From Pigmentiphaga litoralis (lineage in GTDB: Bacteria; Pseudomonadota; Gammaproteobacteria; Burkholderiales; Burkholderiaceae_B): a stretch of 64,000 nucleotides of DNA. Location of the stretch: positions 2,950,120 to 3,014,119 of the forward strand of contig NZ_BMXQ01000001.1 in the NCBI RefSeq assembly GCF_014651835.1. Reading direction: 5' to 3'. Both the position numbers and the translations under genes were made by a program. Positions 1 through 8,528 of this stretch are shown in pieces. The notes below the pieces were generated by a model, which did no database searches, was not told the origin of the DNA, and saw only the letters and a list, made by a program, of their open reading frames with translations. Within the stretch, counting starts at the first letter, position 1. Each line of letters begins with the position of its first letter.

Positions 1-173
1 GCGCTGCGTACAGTTCGGGCTGTCGTGACCGCCGCGCTGGCGCATCATTCATCCAATCAAAGACAGCGCGGCTCCCATCACAAGTGGTTGTGGTCACGGA
101 GATCCACGCACTGCGTCAATAGAACGCAGGCGTGGGATCGCTTCGCCCCCTCATTCTTGTCGACGGAGACACC

Positions 174-1226
174 ATGACCTCTCGCGTTACCGCGACGCTC
201 GCGCTCGCCTGCGCCACCCTGACCTCCACCGCGTTCACCAGCGCCCATGCGCAAAGCAACGTCACGCTGTACGGCATCGTCGACTCCGGCTTCGTGTATC
301 AGTCAGACCCGATCACCGGCAGCGGCAGCAAGAAAAGCATCACTGGCGGCGGGCAGTCCGGCTCGCGCCTTGGCCTGCGCGGCATCGAAGACCTGGGCAG
401 CGGCAACAAGGCCTTCTATACGCTGGAGATGGGCATCAATGCCGATGACGGCACATCCACGCTGGGCGCGCTGTTCGGACGCCAGGCCTTCGTCGGGATC
501 GAAAACACCAGGCTGGGCTCACTGAGCCTGGGTCGTCAGTACACCCCGTTCTATTCGATGACCTTCCTGACCAGCGACACCTTTGGCGTCGGCATGATGG
601 GCGCGGCCATCAACCTGCAGAACGGCTTTACGCGCAGCAACAACAGCGCCATCTACAAGACGCCGACCTTTGCCGGCCTGACCGCATCGATCATGTATGC
701 CGCCGGCGAAAGCACCTTGAGCACGTCTGCCGGCCGGTCGTACGCTGCGGCGGTGCTCTACCAGAGCGGCGCATTGAAGGCATCGCTGGGGCACTACAGC
801 GCCAACAACGCCACCGGCACGGCGACCAGCTACGGCACCATGCTTGGCGCGAACTATGACCTGGGACCGGTCGTGCTGTTCGGCGACATCCAGCGGCTGC
901 GGTCCGACCTCAATGGTGTGCCCGGCGTGACCAAGCAGGACACCAACGTCAACCTGTACAGCCTGGGCGCCCGCGTGCCGGTCGGCAGGCACACGGTGTA
1001 CGGCGCCGTCACCTATGCCGACGACCAGCGCAAGATCGCCAACGCCGACGCAAAGGCGACGCATCTGGCCCTTGGCTATACCTACCAGCTGTCCAAGCGC
1101 ACCAATCTGTATAGCTCGGTTGCGAAGATCAACAATCGCAACGGCGCGCGATACCAGATGATCAACGCGACCACGCCGGGGTACGGGCAGTTCGGGTTCG
1201 ATCTGGGGATCCGGCATTTGTTCTGA
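174..1226 (+). CDS. Gram-negative porin, OmpC-like (Porin_4 type)
   Basis: This is a 350-residue outer-membrane porin that would form a trimeric diffusion channel for small polar solutes. The N-terminus is a signal peptide ending in AHA before QSNVTLYGIVDSGF, the classic mature start of Burkholderiales porins. Further porin-like features are GSRLGLRGIEDLG, GRQAFVGIE and the C-terminal GIRHLF with its terminal phenylalanine for BAM recognition. The ATG at 174 follows a purine-rich GGAGAC, and the possible GTG at 132 would only add residues in front of the signal peptide, so 174 was chosen. It stands alone and substrate specificity cannot be read from the sequence. Confidence 0.93.
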   Translation: MTSRVTATLALACATLTSTAFTSAHAQSNVTLYGIVDSGFVYQSDPITGSGSKKSITGGGQSGSRLGLRGIEDLGSGNKAFYTLEMGINADDGTSTLGALFGRQAFVGIENTRLGSLSLGRQYTPFYSMTFLTSDTFGVGMMGAAINLQNGFTRSNNSAIYKTPTFAGLTASIMYAAGESTLSTSAGRSYAAAVLYQSGALKASLGHYSANNATGTATSYGTMLGANYDLGPVVLFGDIQRLRSDLNGVPGVTKQDTNVNLYSLGARVPVGRHTVYGAVTYADDQRKIANADAKATHLALGYTYQLSKRTNLYSSVAKINNRNGARYQMINATTPGYGQFGFDLGIRHLF

Positions 1227-1283
1227 ACGTCGGACTGACATACGCCCACTGAAAAGAACGACAACGAGGTACTGGAGGACGAC

Positions 1284-1600
1284 ATGAAGATCACGATGTT
1301 GACGATGGCGGCTGCAATGCCGATCCTGATCGCCTGCGGTGGCGGCGATGACGACGCTTCCACAGGTACGACGCCTGCTGCGACCGCAGCACCCCTTGGT
1401 CGCTGGACGAATTCGATCCCGTGACGGCGATCCATCAGTGGGTGGAAAAGGGCATTGCGCCGGAATCCATGCTGGCCAGGGGCGCCCGCTTCCCGGGACG
1501 CGAGCGGCCGATCTGCGCCTATCCCAACATCGCGAGTTACGTGGGAAGCGGCAGCTTCGACAGCGCAGCGAGCTTCCGGTGCACGGCGCCAGCAGGCTGA
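1284..1600 (+). pseudogene. Tannase/feruloyl esterase-like remnant behind a lipoprotein-type N-terminus
   Basis: Two reading frames make up what looks like one broken gene. From 1284 a lipoprotein-like start ends in LIACGGGDDD and meets a stop at 1422-1424. In another frame, from about 1400, the sequence reads SLDEFDPVTAIHQWVEKG, then GIAPESMLARG, RPICAYPNIASYVGSG and SAASFRC, stopping at 1598-1600. This second part matches the C-terminal end of tannase/feruloyl esterase family proteins, which are normally about 500-600 residues. Most of the catalytic domain is missing, so an internal deletion plus a frame change is inferred. The lipoprotein lead could also come from a different gene. Confidence 0.6.
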
Positions 1601-1720
1601 AGGGGGCTGAACGAGCCTGATGGGTCACACCACTTTTTTGAATACGGGCGGAAGAGGCGGCCATTGGGTGGCGCGGACTGCTTGGGGTTGTGAATGCGGC
1701 TTAGCAGTTGGGACAGTACC

Positions 1721-2032
1721 CTAAAAGATGTCGTCCTCCCGTTGATGCCGTAAAGCAAGAACGGTCACGATCTGATGGGGCTCGATCTCGAACAGCGCGA
1801 CATATCCGGACGATCCAAAGGGAACAATCAGTTCACGCAGGTAGGGATTCCTGCCTGGGTAAGCTTTTCGACAGTTAAAGGGTGCTAGCGAAAGATGTGC
1901 AATTCCGTGTCTGACTGCAGCAAGCGCCCTATCCGCGATCACCTCGTTGCCCTCGTCGCGCTCCAGAATGAAGTCGTAAAGCCGAAGCAGATCACGCTCG
2001 GCTTCTTGCGTGAAGCGGACCCGATAGCTCAT
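1721..2032 (-). CDS. RelE/ParE-family toxin
   Basis: This is a 103-residue toxin of the RelE/ParE superfamily. Recognisable features are the N-terminal YRVRFTQEAERDLLRLYDF helix, a central RKAYPGRNPYLRELIVPF strand region and the C-terminal VLALRHQREDDIF, typical of ParE-type proteins. It overlaps the upstream small gene by 4 bp (ATGA), the usual antitoxin-toxin arrangement with coupled translation. ParE-type toxins act on DNA gyrase and RelE types cleave mRNA on the ribosome; which applies here cannot be told from sequence. The RHQ(R/E)DD tail favours ParE. Confidence 0.85.
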   Translation of the reverse strand: MSYRVRFTQEAERDLLRLYDFILERDEGNEVIADRALAAVRHGIAHLSLAPFNCRKAYPGRNPYLRELIVPFGSSGYVALFEIEPHQIVTVLALRHQREDDIF

Positions 2033-2304
2033 TTACTGGTCTTTCGATCCCGAGCCTTGGACCGTGCGAGCGTCAGTTTCTCCAGCACAGAATCAGCCGA
2101 CACATACACGCCCGTTTTCATTGCACGGTCCCGGGACGCCAAGCCACGAGCGACGAATGCAGCCTCAGCTTGGCGCCGCTCAACCTGACAGCGGATCGCC
2201 TGCTCGGCAAATTTGGACAGGGTTTCGCCTTCGCCAAGGACGCCTTCGGCTGCCTCGCGAAGTTCGGGATCAACACGTAACGGCGGAAATGTTGCGGTCT
2301 TCAT
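2029..2304 (-). CDS. Antitoxin of the ParE-type pair (ribbon-helix-helix-like)
   Basis: This 91-residue protein precedes and overlaps the toxin gene. Its N-terminal half (FPPLRVDPELREAAEGVL, then GETLSKFAEQAIR) looks like a ribbon-helix-helix DNA-binding segment. Its charged C-terminal half (SVLEKLTLARSKARDRK) would wrap the toxin. The small upstream position, the 4-bp overlap and the palindromic operator just ahead of it support an autoregulated type II antitoxin. The exact family was not settled. Confidence 0.8.
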   Translation of the reverse strand: MKTATFPPLRVDPELREAAEGVLGEGETLSKFAEQAIRCQVERRQAEAAFVARGLASRDRAMKTGVYVSADSVLEKLTLARSKARDRKTSK

Positions 2305-2313
2305 ATCAGCTCC

Positions 2314-2335
2314 ATGCGATGCATTTGCGATGCAA
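2314..2335. promoter_or_regulatory. Tandem 11-bp palindromes, likely autoregulatory operator of the toxin-antitoxin operon
   Basis: Two palindromes lie back to back just upstream of the antitoxin start: ATGCGATGCAT at 2314-2324 and TTGCGATGCAA at 2325-2335. They share GCGATGCA spaced 11 bp apart, one helical turn. Tandem short palindromes next to the start are the usual binding layout for ribbon-helix-helix antitoxins. The assignment rests on position and symmetry. Confidence 0.55.
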
Positions 2336-2489
2336 TTGTAACCCGATCTGGTTGCAACGCCGTATGAACTGAGACGAAGAAATCACACGGGAAAGTACGA
2401 TGCTGGAGTTCGGATCAATGCTTTCCCACCGACTCCATCCCCTTTTTTGCAGTGTCCTTCAAGTTGTCGTGATGGCCGGGCAGAAGTGC

Positions 2490-3620
2490 TCAGCCCAACG
2501 TAAACGCTTCGTGTACGGATGATTGCAACGATCCACCAAGTACCGGCCCACCGCCCGCGACATATATCCAGTCGCCAATCGCCGTCGCGGCGACCGCGTG
2601 GCGGGAGCTGATCATGGGCGCGTGGCGCTGCCATGTGTTCGTGGCCGGATCGTAGCTTTCCAGTTGCCCGTAGATGGCGGCCACCACGGGAACGCCGTTC
2701 TGCAGGATGCCGCCTTCGCCGCCCATGCAGAAAATGCGGTTGCGATAGACAACCATGCCGTGCCCGGAACGCGCGGTGGGCATGGGCGCGCGCAGGTCCC
2801 AGTTGTCTTTCTGCGGGTCGTAGACGTGGTGCAGGTCGGTGTTGAACTGGAAGTTGTTGAAGCGGCCGCCGACCACGTGGATCGCGTTGCCGAACGTGAC
2901 GCATCCAACGTGGTCTCGGGCCGCGGGGATGGGGCGGCGCAGCTCCCACTTGTCGCTGGTCGGGTCGTAGACCTCGTGCCAGGCGACGCTGGCGCGCTCC
3001 GATGCCGGGTCGGTCGCGCCGCCAATCAGGTGCACCTTGCCGTTCAGCACGACGGCGGCAGCCGCACCGCGCGGCCGTGGCAGGGGCGCGATGTCGAACC
3101 AGCGGTCTTCTTTGACGTCGTAGAAAAACGCCTTGGTGTCGCAGCGGCGGTTCTGCTCGATGAATCCGCCCAGGGCATAGACGCGGCCTGCGTCGGCCAC
3201 GACCGCAATGTGGTTGGCGCCGCGGGGCACCTGCGCGGCGTCATACCAGGCATTGTTGGAAGGGTCGTAGACGGTGTGATAGGCGCGGTCGAAGCGTCCT
3301 TCGCCATATCCGCCCACGACATGCATGCGCCCTTGCCATGCGGTTGCCCAGGCCATCTCACTGCGCGGGATGGGCATGGCAGCGCGCGCTTCCCATCGGC
3401 CCAGCGGCCCCGCTGGCGCCGGGCTCTCGAAGACGCGTTGGGCTTCTTCAGACGGCGTGAGGTGATGCGGCGCGCCCCCTTTGGACATGTTGTGATACGC
3501 GTGGTCGGACGGCGCGGCGGGTTTGAGCGGGGCCAGGGGCGATGGCTGCGCCTGCGCGTGGACCCAGGCAGGCAGGGTAATCACCGAGGCAGCGGACGTG
3601 ATGAATGCGCGGCGGTGCAT
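2490..3620 (-). CDS. Exported Kelch-repeat beta-propeller protein
   Basis: A 376-residue exported protein. It starts MHRRAFITSAASVITLPAWVH, a signal peptide with a twin-arginine-like pair followed by a hydrophobic stretch and an AHA-type cleavage region. The body has about six Kelch blades, each with a VGG/LGG/IGG turn and a downstream YD...W pair, for example VVGGYGEGRFD, then YDPSNNAWYDA, and later YDPQKDNWDLRAPMPTARSG. Such proteins form a propeller used for binding or, rarely, as an oxidase scaffold. Catalytic residues of galactose oxidase were not identified, so no activity is assigned. It stands alone between the toxin-antitoxin operon and a divergent membrane-protein gene. Confidence 0.85.
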   Translation of the reverse strand: MHRRAFITSAASVITLPAWVHAQAQPSPLAPLKPAAPSDHAYHNMSKGGAPHHLTPSEEAQRVFESPAPAGPLGRWEARAAMPIPRSEMAWATAWQGRMHVVGGYGEGRFDRAYHTVYDPSNNAWYDAAQVPRGANHIAVVADAGRVYALGGFIEQNRRCDTKAFFYDVKEDRWFDIAPLPRPRGAAAAVVLNGKVHLIGGATDPASERASVAWHEVYDPTSDKWELRRPIPAARDHVGCVTFGNAIHVVGGRFNNFQFNTDLHHVYDPQKDNWDLRAPMPTARSGHGMVVYRNRIFCMGGEGGILQNGVPVVAAIYGQLESYDPATNTWQRHAPMISSRHAVAATAIGDWIYVAGGGPVLGGSLQSSVHEAFTLG

Positions 3621-3895
3621 GCGAACGCTCCAGGGAATGGATGGCGTTCAAGCTACCGTCAAATCAGGGGTGAAAGCAATGGAATTGGGGCCGCCTGGCT
3701 TGCCGGAGGGAGCCCGCTTCCTTGTCACGAAGGCGGTTCACTCTGGTAAGCAGGCATGTCGGGCGCCAGCTCTGCAGTAGCCAGTTGCCAGGTACGAAGG
3801 CACACTGTCGTGCATCACCCGCCCGTCTGCCCTTCTTACAGGCGACCGCCGCGCCTAACCCCGCAGCCACGCCGCCACCGATCCCGCTACAAGAC

Positions 3896-5677
3896 ATGGT
3901 TCACATCGCCTCTACAACTTCCACCGCGCCCATCCCCCACACCGCACCGCGTCTCTGGTTGCATGTCGTCCTTGGCGCGGCGCAGGGCGCCGGCCTGTGG
4001 GCGTTGTTCGAGCTTGCCGAGACGACGTTCCAGTCGGCTTATGGTCCCCTGCTTGTTGCACTGATGTATGCGACCGCCATCGCGCCGTCGGCATGGCACT
4101 TTTCTCATGACGGCATCACCCATCCCCGCGCGCGGATCGCGTTCGCGGCATTCATGGCACTGCTGTTTGCAGGCTTTGGGGCGCACGCCGCGCCGCGCAT
4201 GTTCCATCCGGTGCACGACTTCTTTCCGGTGTCATTCGCATTCGTCAGTGCACTGCTGGCTTTTGTCATGGTCTGCCTGGCGTGCGGTGTCGACATTGCG
4301 CGCAGACGCATCGTGTATGGACGGCTGTTCGAGATGGCTTGGCGCAATGCCATGCTGGTGGCGGTGGCGGGCGCCATCACCGGCCTGTTCTGGATGCTGT
4401 TGTGGTCAGCCGCCTCGCTCATGGAAAGCATCGGCCTGACGGCAGTGCAACGTGTCGTGAATCATGAGGCCTTTCGGTATCCGGTCACGGGCGCTGTGCT
4501 CGGCTTGTCGATCGGCCTGGGACTGACGCGTCCCGAAGTGCACGCCACGCTGCGCCGCTTCTGGTTTGCGTTGACGGTCTGGCTGCTGCCGGTGGCGTTG
4601 GTCTTTGCCGCCGTCTGGGTGGCCGCCCTTGCCTTTACGGGCATCGAACCGCTGTTTGCGACCAGGCATGCGGCGCTGTACTTGCTGTGGTTTTGCGCGC
4701 TGGCGGTCAAGTTCGTCAACGTCGCGTACCGGTTCGACAACGAAGCGCCTGCCTATCGCCATCGGCTGGCACGCGCACTGCAATGGCTCTGGCTGACGAT
4801 CCCGGTGTTCCTTGCGTTGGCCGGATGGGCGCTGCTGGAACGGACGTTGCAACATGGCCTGACCACGGACCGGCTGTGGGGTGGCTTGGTCTGGGTGCTG
4901 CTGGCCATGTACGGCGTGGGGTACGCCATGTCTTTGTTTCGACTGGGCCCATGGATGCACACGGTGCCGTCCACCAACATTGCCGTCGCCATCGTTGGCG
5001 TGCTGCTGGCCGCTGCGTTGATCAGCCCGGTGGCCGACTCGCGCAGGCTGGTGACGGCCGACCAGGTCAACCGGCTCGAGCAGGGCAAGGTCACGCCAGA
5101 GGAGTTCGACTGGCGCTACCTGGCAACAGAGACCGGTCCCTATGGCCGCGACGCGCTGGCAAGGCTTGCCGCGCAGGACAACGGCGACACGCGGCAGCAA
5201 GAGATCAAGCGTCTGGCTGCAGCCGCCCTGGTCAACCATGACACCGTCCGCAAACCCCCGCCGCAACTGGCGGACGCGCGCCTGGAGGCGACACGCCAGG
5301 TGCCGGTCAAGCCTGACGGGCAGTCCCTGGACGACACCACGGCCCGGTGGCTTGCCGACCCAGCCAACAAGGAAGAAGACTTCGACACCGTATGCCTGGT
5401 CGAGCCGCAACGCTGCGCCATCTGGATGGTGGACATCGACAACGATGGCGAACGCGAGATGGTCGTGATGTCGGACGTGCGGGGAAGCGTGCAGGCGCTG
5501 CTCCATATCCGGTCAGCCACGGGCTGGCAACGCCAGGGCCGGCTGGGCAGCTATAACCAACAGCACAACCTGGAGGCCTGGCTGGCCGCGATCGACCGCG
5601 GCGACGTGCATCGTGTACCGCGCCGCTGGCCCGACGTCAAAGTGGGCAACCAGACGCTGGAAGTATTTCCGTATTGA
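3896..5677 (+). CDS. DUF4153 domain-containing membrane protein
   Basis: From the ATG at 3896 this is a 593-residue inner-membrane protein. It has about ten or more hydrophobic segments through residue ~385 (for example LLVALMYATAIAPSAWHF, then LWMLL and VWLLPVALVFAAVWVAAL). The rest is a soluble C-terminal region with an acidic DIDNDGEREM stretch resembling an FG-GAP/calcium-type loop. The membrane part matches the DUF4153 family, whose function is unknown. An upstream GTG at 3722 would add a low-complexity arginine/proline leader with no signal character, so the ATG beginning MVHIASTT was chosen, though the ribosome site there is weak. Confidence 0.75.
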   Translation: MVHIASTTSTAPIPHTAPRLWLHVVLGAAQGAGLWALFELAETTFQSAYGPLLVALMYATAIAPSAWHFSHDGITHPRARIAFAAFMALLFAGFGAHAAPRMFHPVHDFFPVSFAFVSALLAFVMVCLACGVDIARRRIVYGRLFEMAWRNAMLVAVAGAITGLFWMLLWSAASLMESIGLTAVQRVVNHEAFRYPVTGAVLGLSIGLGLTRPEVHATLRRFWFALTVWLLPVALVFAAVWVAALAFTGIEPLFATRHAALYLLWFCALAVKFVNVAYRFDNEAPAYRHRLARALQWLWLTIPVFLALAGWALLERTLQHGLTTDRLWGGLVWVLLAMYGVGYAMSLFRLGPWMHTVPSTNIAVAIVGVLLAAALISPVADSRRLVTADQVNRLEQGKVTPEEFDWRYLATETGPYGRDALARLAAQDNGDTRQQEIKRLAAAALVNHDTVRKPPPQLADARLEATRQVPVKPDGQSLDDTTARWLADPANKEEDFDTVCLVEPQRCAIWMVDIDNDGEREMVVMSDVRGSVQALLHIRSATGWQRQGRLGSYNQQHNLEAWLAAIDRGDVHRVPRRWPDVKVGNQTLEVFPY

Positions 5678-5703
5678 TCGGCGCGATGCAAGGCGGTGGT
5701 CGG

Positions 5704-6585
5704 CTAATCCCGATTCGACAGCCGCTTTGCCGCCAGATCCACGAACGCCCTGACCTTGGCCGGCGCATGCCGCCCGGCGGGATACACCACATGAATGGGC
5801 AGCGGCGGCTCTTCGTGGTCGGCCAGCACGATCGCCAGGCGGCCGTCCTGCAATGCCGACGCGATCTGGTATTCCGGCACCCGTGCAAGGGCCATCCCCG
5901 CGATCGCGGTGGCGATGACGGCTTCGTTGGTGTTCGACTGCAACCAGGTCTGCACCGTGACTTTGTGGTCGCCGGCAAAGCGCCATTCCAGTGACACCCA
6001 CGCACCGGTAGACGCGGCGATGCGATGCGCTCGCAGGTCGGCCGGCACCGAAGGCGTGCCATGGGCCTTGAAGTACGACGGCGCGCCGCACACGACGCGC
6101 CTGACCGTGCCGACCCGGATCGCCGTGTAGCCCGAGTCCGGCAGGTTCCCGATGCGCACGGCCACGTCGACGCCCTCTTCCACCAGGTTGACCGGCCGAT
6201 CCACGAACAGCGTTCGGGCATTGACGGACGGATGCGCGCGCAGGAATTCGTGGACGACAGGCAGGACGTGCATGTGTCCGAACAGCGCCGCTGCAGTGAT
6301 GGTCAAGGTGCCAGAAGGCGTGGCGTAGGAACCTGCGGCAGACGCTTCGGCCTCGGTGATCTGCGCCAGGATGCGGCGGCAGTCGTCCAGGTATTGGTGG
6401 CCGGACTCCGTCATCTTGACCGAGCGTGTCGTGCGCACCAGCAGCCGCGCGCCGATGGCGTCTTCAAGCGCCGCCACGGCCCGCGTGACCGCCGGCGGGC
6501 TCATATGCAACTGACGCGCGGCCTCGGAAAAGCTTTCTGTTTCCGCGACCTTCACGAAGATCCGCATTGACTGCCAACGATCCAC
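5704..6585 (-). CDS. LysR-family transcriptional regulator
   Basis: A 293-residue LysR regulator. The winged-helix N-terminus contains SFSEAARQLHMSPPAVTRAVAALE and LLVRTTRSVKMTESG, followed by an effector-binding domain with LTITAAALFGHMHVLPVV. The arginine/threonine-rich RTTRSVKMTESG block is typical of the AaeR/PgrR-like group that controls oxidoreductase genes. The start could be GTG at 6585 (VDRWQSMRIF, matching the family's usual MDRxQxMRxF) or ATG at 6567; the former was preferred. The next gene on the same strand upstream is the FMN-binding protein, a plausible but unproven target. Confidence 0.9.
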   Translation of the reverse strand: MDRWQSMRIFVKVAETESFSEAARQLHMSPPAVTRAVAALEDAIGARLLVRTTRSVKMTESGHQYLDDCRRILAQITEAEASAAGSYATPSGTLTITAAALFGHMHVLPVVHEFLRAHPSVNARTLFVDRPVNLVEEGVDVAVRIGNLPDSGYTAIRVGTVRRVVCGAPSYFKAHGTPSVPADLRAHRIAASTGAWVSLEWRFAGDHKVTVQTWLQSNTNEAVIATAIAGMALARVPEYQIASALQDGRLAIVLADHEEPPLPIHVVYPAGRHAPAKVRAFVDLAAKRLSNRD

Positions 6586-6637
6586 TCTGCCATCCCGTTC
6601 AATCGGTTTCCGGCATGTTACGCGCAAGGGTCCGCAA

Positions 6638-7552
6638 TCACCCAGCGCCCCTGCTGCGCAGCGCAAGCGCCCCGGGCCGGCGCACGATGCGCCTTGGGCG
6701 GAAGGTCCACAGCCGTTCCGCGCCTTCGAACGTGGCCATGTCGGGCGAATCCAGGACCACCCTGGCATACCCTGTCATCTGCACGATGTCACCGGTCGCA
6801 AAATCGACGAACAGCAAACCCGCCCTCCCGTTCATCACGAGGTTGCCGAGCGTCGAGAAAAACTGGTTGCCGCTGAAATCCGGAATGGTCAGCAGCCCGC
6901 TATCGTCGACACGCACAAAGCCGGGCTTGCCACCACGATGCGACACATCGACCTGACGACGCGACGCCACGTCGGCGTACGACGCCACGAAGAAGGTGTC
7001 GGCGGCGCGGATCATGAAGGCGGCCGCTTCATCCAACACGTTGAGTTCCTCAACCGGTCCAGTGAAGGGCTGCACCGGATCTCGCACCAGAGCCACATCG
7101 CGCACCTGGATGTACCGCGGGCAGTTGCCAAAGCTCTGATCGACCTGCACCCGCAGGCCGTTCACAGCGGGCTCGACGACACCGTTCATGCGATTGCGAC
7201 GGCGCGTGTGCATCTCGATGCCCAGCAGGCCGACCGGCTCGCCAGCGTGCAGGCCTGCCTGCGCCGGATCGTTGCTGTCCGCATGCGCCGCAATGTCCAG
7301 CGTCGTGGCGTCCGGTGACGACATGAACCCTGGCTTGCCCGCGAGCATCGTGGCCCAGGCGTCGCCCTGCCCATCGACACTGCCCGCCACGACGAATGGC
7401 AATTGCGCATAGAACTCGCGATGCTGGTCAGGCATGTGGTCACGCACGATCCGCGGCCCGATCGCCGCCATGCGGTCCGCAACCCCCAGCTGTTCCTGAA
7501 GGGCTATTTCACCTGCGTGCCAGGTCGGCAGCGTGGACAGGGTAGTTGTCAT
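6638..7552 (-). CDS. Pyridoxamine 5'-phosphate oxidase (PPOX)-family FMN-binding protein
   Basis: About 304 residues with a split-barrel FMN-binding fold. The C-terminal half carries PVEELNVLDEAAAFMIRAADTF, then GGKPGFVRVD, LTIPDFSGNQFFSTLGN and GRAGLLFVDF, the typical PPOX phosphate-binding order. The N-terminal half (DRMAAIGPRIVRDHMPDQH, then AFVVAGSVDGQGDAW) looks like a degenerate second barrel, as in the longer PPOX-class proteins. The start at 7552 follows an AAGGA site. Such proteins are often annotated as flavin-nucleotide-binding oxidoreductases without a defined substrate. The neighbouring glutathione S-transferase on the same strand suggests a detoxification role, which is inference. 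Confidence 0.75.
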   Translation of the reverse strand: MTTTLSTLPTWHAGEIALQEQLGVADRMAAIGPRIVRDHMPDQHREFYAQLPFVVAGSVDGQGDAWATMLAGKPGFMSSPDATTLDIAAHADSNDPAQAGLHAGEPVGLLGIEMHTRRRNRMNGVVEPAVNGLRVQVDQSFGNCPRYIQVRDVALVRDPVQPFTGPVEELNVLDEAAAFMIRAADTFFVASYADVASRRQVDVSHRGGKPGFVRVDDSGLLTIPDFSGNQFFSTLGNLVMNGRAGLLFVDFATGDIVQMTGYARVVLDSPDMATFEGAERLWTFRPRRIVRRPGALALRSRGAG

Positions 7553-7658
7553 CATCAACATCCTTGAAAGGAGCAGCAAGCGCCGGGGTCAGGCGGCGCG
7601 GGGCGGGCATCAGAGCTCAGGCTTGATTGCTCAGGCGTGATTACTCAGGCCGCCATGT

Positions 7659-8270
7659 TCACGCCGCCAGGCCGATCGGCGTCTTCTTGAATGGCACAAA
7701 GCCTGGCAGGCCCTCGACCCGGCGCAGCAACGCATTGACGGCTGGATAGCCCGACAGGTCCACATTGCCTTCCGGGGCCTGCGCGATATAGCTGTAGATC
7801 GCCACGTCGGCGATCGTTGGACCGTCTCCTGCGAGCCATTCGTGATCAGCCAGGTGCTGCTCGATCTTTGCCAGGATGGCGTGGGCGCGGGCAATGACTT
7901 CGTCCGCATGGAACTTGGCACCGAACACCGTGATCAGCCGGGCCGCCGCCGGGCCATACGCGACCTCGCCCGCCGCGACCGACAACCAGCGCTGCACCGC
8001 GGCAGCACCCCGCGCGTCGTCGGGCAACCAGTCCGTGCGCCCCGCCTTCTTCGCGAGGTAGACCAGGATGGCATTGGAATCCGCAATGACGACACCATCG
8101 TCGTCCAGCACGGGTACCTGGCCAAAAGGATTGAGAGCCAGGAAGCCAGGCCGCTTGTGCGCGCCCGCCGCCAGGTCGACTTCGATCAGTTCGTGAGGGA
8201 TGTCGATCAGCGAAGCGAACAGGACGGCGCGATGCGCATGGCCGGACAGAGGAAAGTGATAGAGCTTCAT
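7659..8270 (-). CDS. Glutathione S-transferase
   Basis: A 203-residue cytosolic GST. The N-terminal thioredoxin-like domain begins [15 protein letters not shown] and has the conserved [11 protein letters not shown] with its cis-proline and the [11 protein letters not shown] glutathione-binding segment. The C-terminal helical domain carries [20 protein letters not shown], the N-capping box of GSTs. It probably conjugates or isomerises electrophiles. It lacks the SSAAYRVR-like start of maleylacetoacetate/maleylpyruvate isomerases, so a role in the gentisate pathway nearby is not supported. Confidence 0.88.
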   Translation of the reverse strand: MKLYHFPLSGHAHRAVLFASLIDIPHELIEVDLAAGAHKRPGFLALNPFGQVPVLDDDGVVIADSNAILVYLAKKAGRTDWLPDDARGAAAVQRWLSVAAGEVAYGPAAARLITVFGAKFHADEVIARAHAILAKIEQHLADHEWLAGDGPTIADVAIYSYIAQAPEGNVDLSGYPAVNALLRRVEGLPGFVPFKKTPIGLAA

Positions 8271-8528
8271 GGGTCGTCTCCGAAGGGGATCGGGAGAGGC
8301 CCCGTTCCATGACCCAGACGATACTCAAGTCGGCGCATGGATAGAATCCGCTTTATCTGGATCTGTTAATTCCACTTATCGGAATGATTCAGGGTTTCTT
8401 GGCTTTATCGTTTCTTCGTGGAAGACACCTACGGAATTCGAATGCTGGGGCGCCCTAGATTGGAGGGAAGAAATCCGGCAGTTCCAAGCCGCGCAAGTCT
8501 AGCGGGCCTCACACCGGGTATGCGCGAG

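Noticed and set aside
519-1664. Long open frame on the minus strand opposite the porin gene
   Set aside because: It is antisense to a clear porin, arginine-rich and without recognisable motifs; a shadow of high-GC coding DNA.
4406-5506. Long minus-strand frame opposite the DUF4153 gene
   Set aside because: Histidine/arginine/glutamine-rich composition typical of an antisense shadow.
7659-8270. The GST as maleylpyruvate isomerase of the gentisate pathway
   Set aside because: It lacks the SSxAxRxR start typical of the zeta-class isomerases and is not in the gentisate operon.
8269-8502. 77-codon plus-strand frame between the GST and LysR genes
   Set aside because: No ribosome site, no family resemblance; it lies in a 258-bp intergenic gap.
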